Assembly (NCBI GenBank): GCA_937902445.1
Contig: CALELJ010000174.1
Location: 1-6,175 of the forward strand
Direction: 5' to 3'
Length of the DNA stretch: 6,175 bases
DNA from: an uncultured Treponema sp.
GTDB lineage: Bacteria; Spirochaetota; Spirochaetia; Treponematales; Treponemataceae
The position numbers were made by a program, and so were the translations under genes. Every line of letters starts with the position of its first letter. The first letter of the stretch is position 1. Under the pieces are notes generated by a model. That model did no database searches and had not been told where the DNA came from. It saw only the letters and a program-made list of their open reading frames with translations. Shown in pieces: positions 5,789 to 6,175 of the stretch.

Positions 5789-6175
5789 CGCCACTAGTTC
5801 CTTTTCTTCTGCCAGTGTAAGGAGATCGACCAGGGGGATGGTGTAGGTTTTGTTCCGTCCGGCTGGGGATGCAATGGTGATTTCCACTTTGCTTGCCTCA
5901 AGGTCATCGGCAAGTTTTTCTCCATAAACAAGTGCAACAAGGTCCTTGTATTCTGATGACGACATTTCTTCACCGGTGACAACAGGTGCCATGAAAAGAT
6001 CCATGACGCTCTTGAATTCCGGTCCAAGGGACACGAAAGTCCCCCTCAAGAATCCGTTCAGTTTCTCAAGCGGTTCGGAAAGCGAGATCATGCCACCGGA
6101 AATGTTAGCCTTCGACACGTCCGAGGCGATACCGGTGAATACAGGGGCCACAAGGCAGATCACGCCGAGGAACAC
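5783..6175 (-). CDS. unrecognised protein, C-terminal part only
   Basis: The frame is open to the right edge, so only the last 130 or so residues are seen. I do not recognise the family. The visible part starts with a hydrophobic stretch (VFLGVICLVAPVFTGIA) that could be a membrane helix or the core of a signal peptide. It continues with a soluble mixed alpha/beta region and ends in an acidic helix (LLTLAEEKELVAE). A GTG sits exactly on the window edge, but no upstream sequence is available to support it as a start, and the true start is probably outside. The gene is co-directional with the permease, 57 nt upstream of it; the intervening promoter and palindrome suggest separate control, though read-through is possible because I see no terminator between them. 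Confidence 0.7.
   Translation of the reverse strand: MFLGVICLVAPVFTGIASDVSKANISGGMISLSEPLEKLNGFLRGTFVSLGPEFKSVMDLFMAPVVTGEEMSSSEYKDLVALVYGEKLADDLEASKVEITIASPAGRNKTYTIPLVDLLTLAEEKELVAE

Noticed and set aside
6173..6175. GTG at the window edge as the true start of the right-hand gene
   Set aside because: No upstream sequence exists to check for a ribosome binding site, and the following stretch lacks the basic residues of a signal peptide, so the frame more likely continues.

Overview
The window looks like chromosomal DNA from a spirochaete, most likely a host-associated Treponema. This is inference, since no marker gene settles it. It rests on three things: a threonyl-tRNA synthetase without the N-terminal TGS domain, the form I recall from Treponema and Borrelia; two secreted proteins with relaxed, spirochaete-like lipoboxes; and a surface-type lipoprotein carrying the GGAI/FxxN beta-helix repeats known from chlamydial Pmp proteins and common in treponemes. 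Codon choice (GAA, GCA, CTT, AAG) and moderately low GC fit but do not prove it.

Layout from left to right. Bases 1-137 hold the thrS leader with a perfect 8-bp inverted repeat, plus a coding-like but broken reading frame on the minus strand that leaves the window at the left edge. thrS (138-1895, +) follows. A strong bidirectional terminator (1919-1952) serves both thrS and the convergent gene for a 533-residue Pmp-like lipoprotein (1975-3576, -). A 165-bp divergent intergenic region (3577-3741) carries promoter elements for the lipoprotein and for a GH25 lysozyme-type lipoprotein (3742-4647, +). The GH25 gene runs tail-to-tail into, and overlaps by 62 bp, an ArsB/CitMHS-type membrane permease gene (4586-5725, -). 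Upstream of the permease lie a 15-bp palindrome, a plausible promoter and a 12-bp tandem duplication. The window ends inside an unrecognised gene (5783-6175, -) that continues past the right edge.

The genes do not form an obvious pathway: one housekeeping gene, two envelope lipoproteins, one permease and one unknown. The unusual part is expression architecture. GH25 and the permease both have a -10-like hexamer only 6-9 nt before the ATG and no Shine-Dalgarno sequence, which suggests leaderless or nearly leaderless mRNAs, whereas thrS and the Pmp-like gene have clear ribosome binding sites. The same two genes overlap at their 3' ends with no visible intrinsic terminator. I see no CRISPR array, tRNA, rRNA, insertion sequence, or defence or phage module, and no clear candidate for a wholly new multi-gene system.
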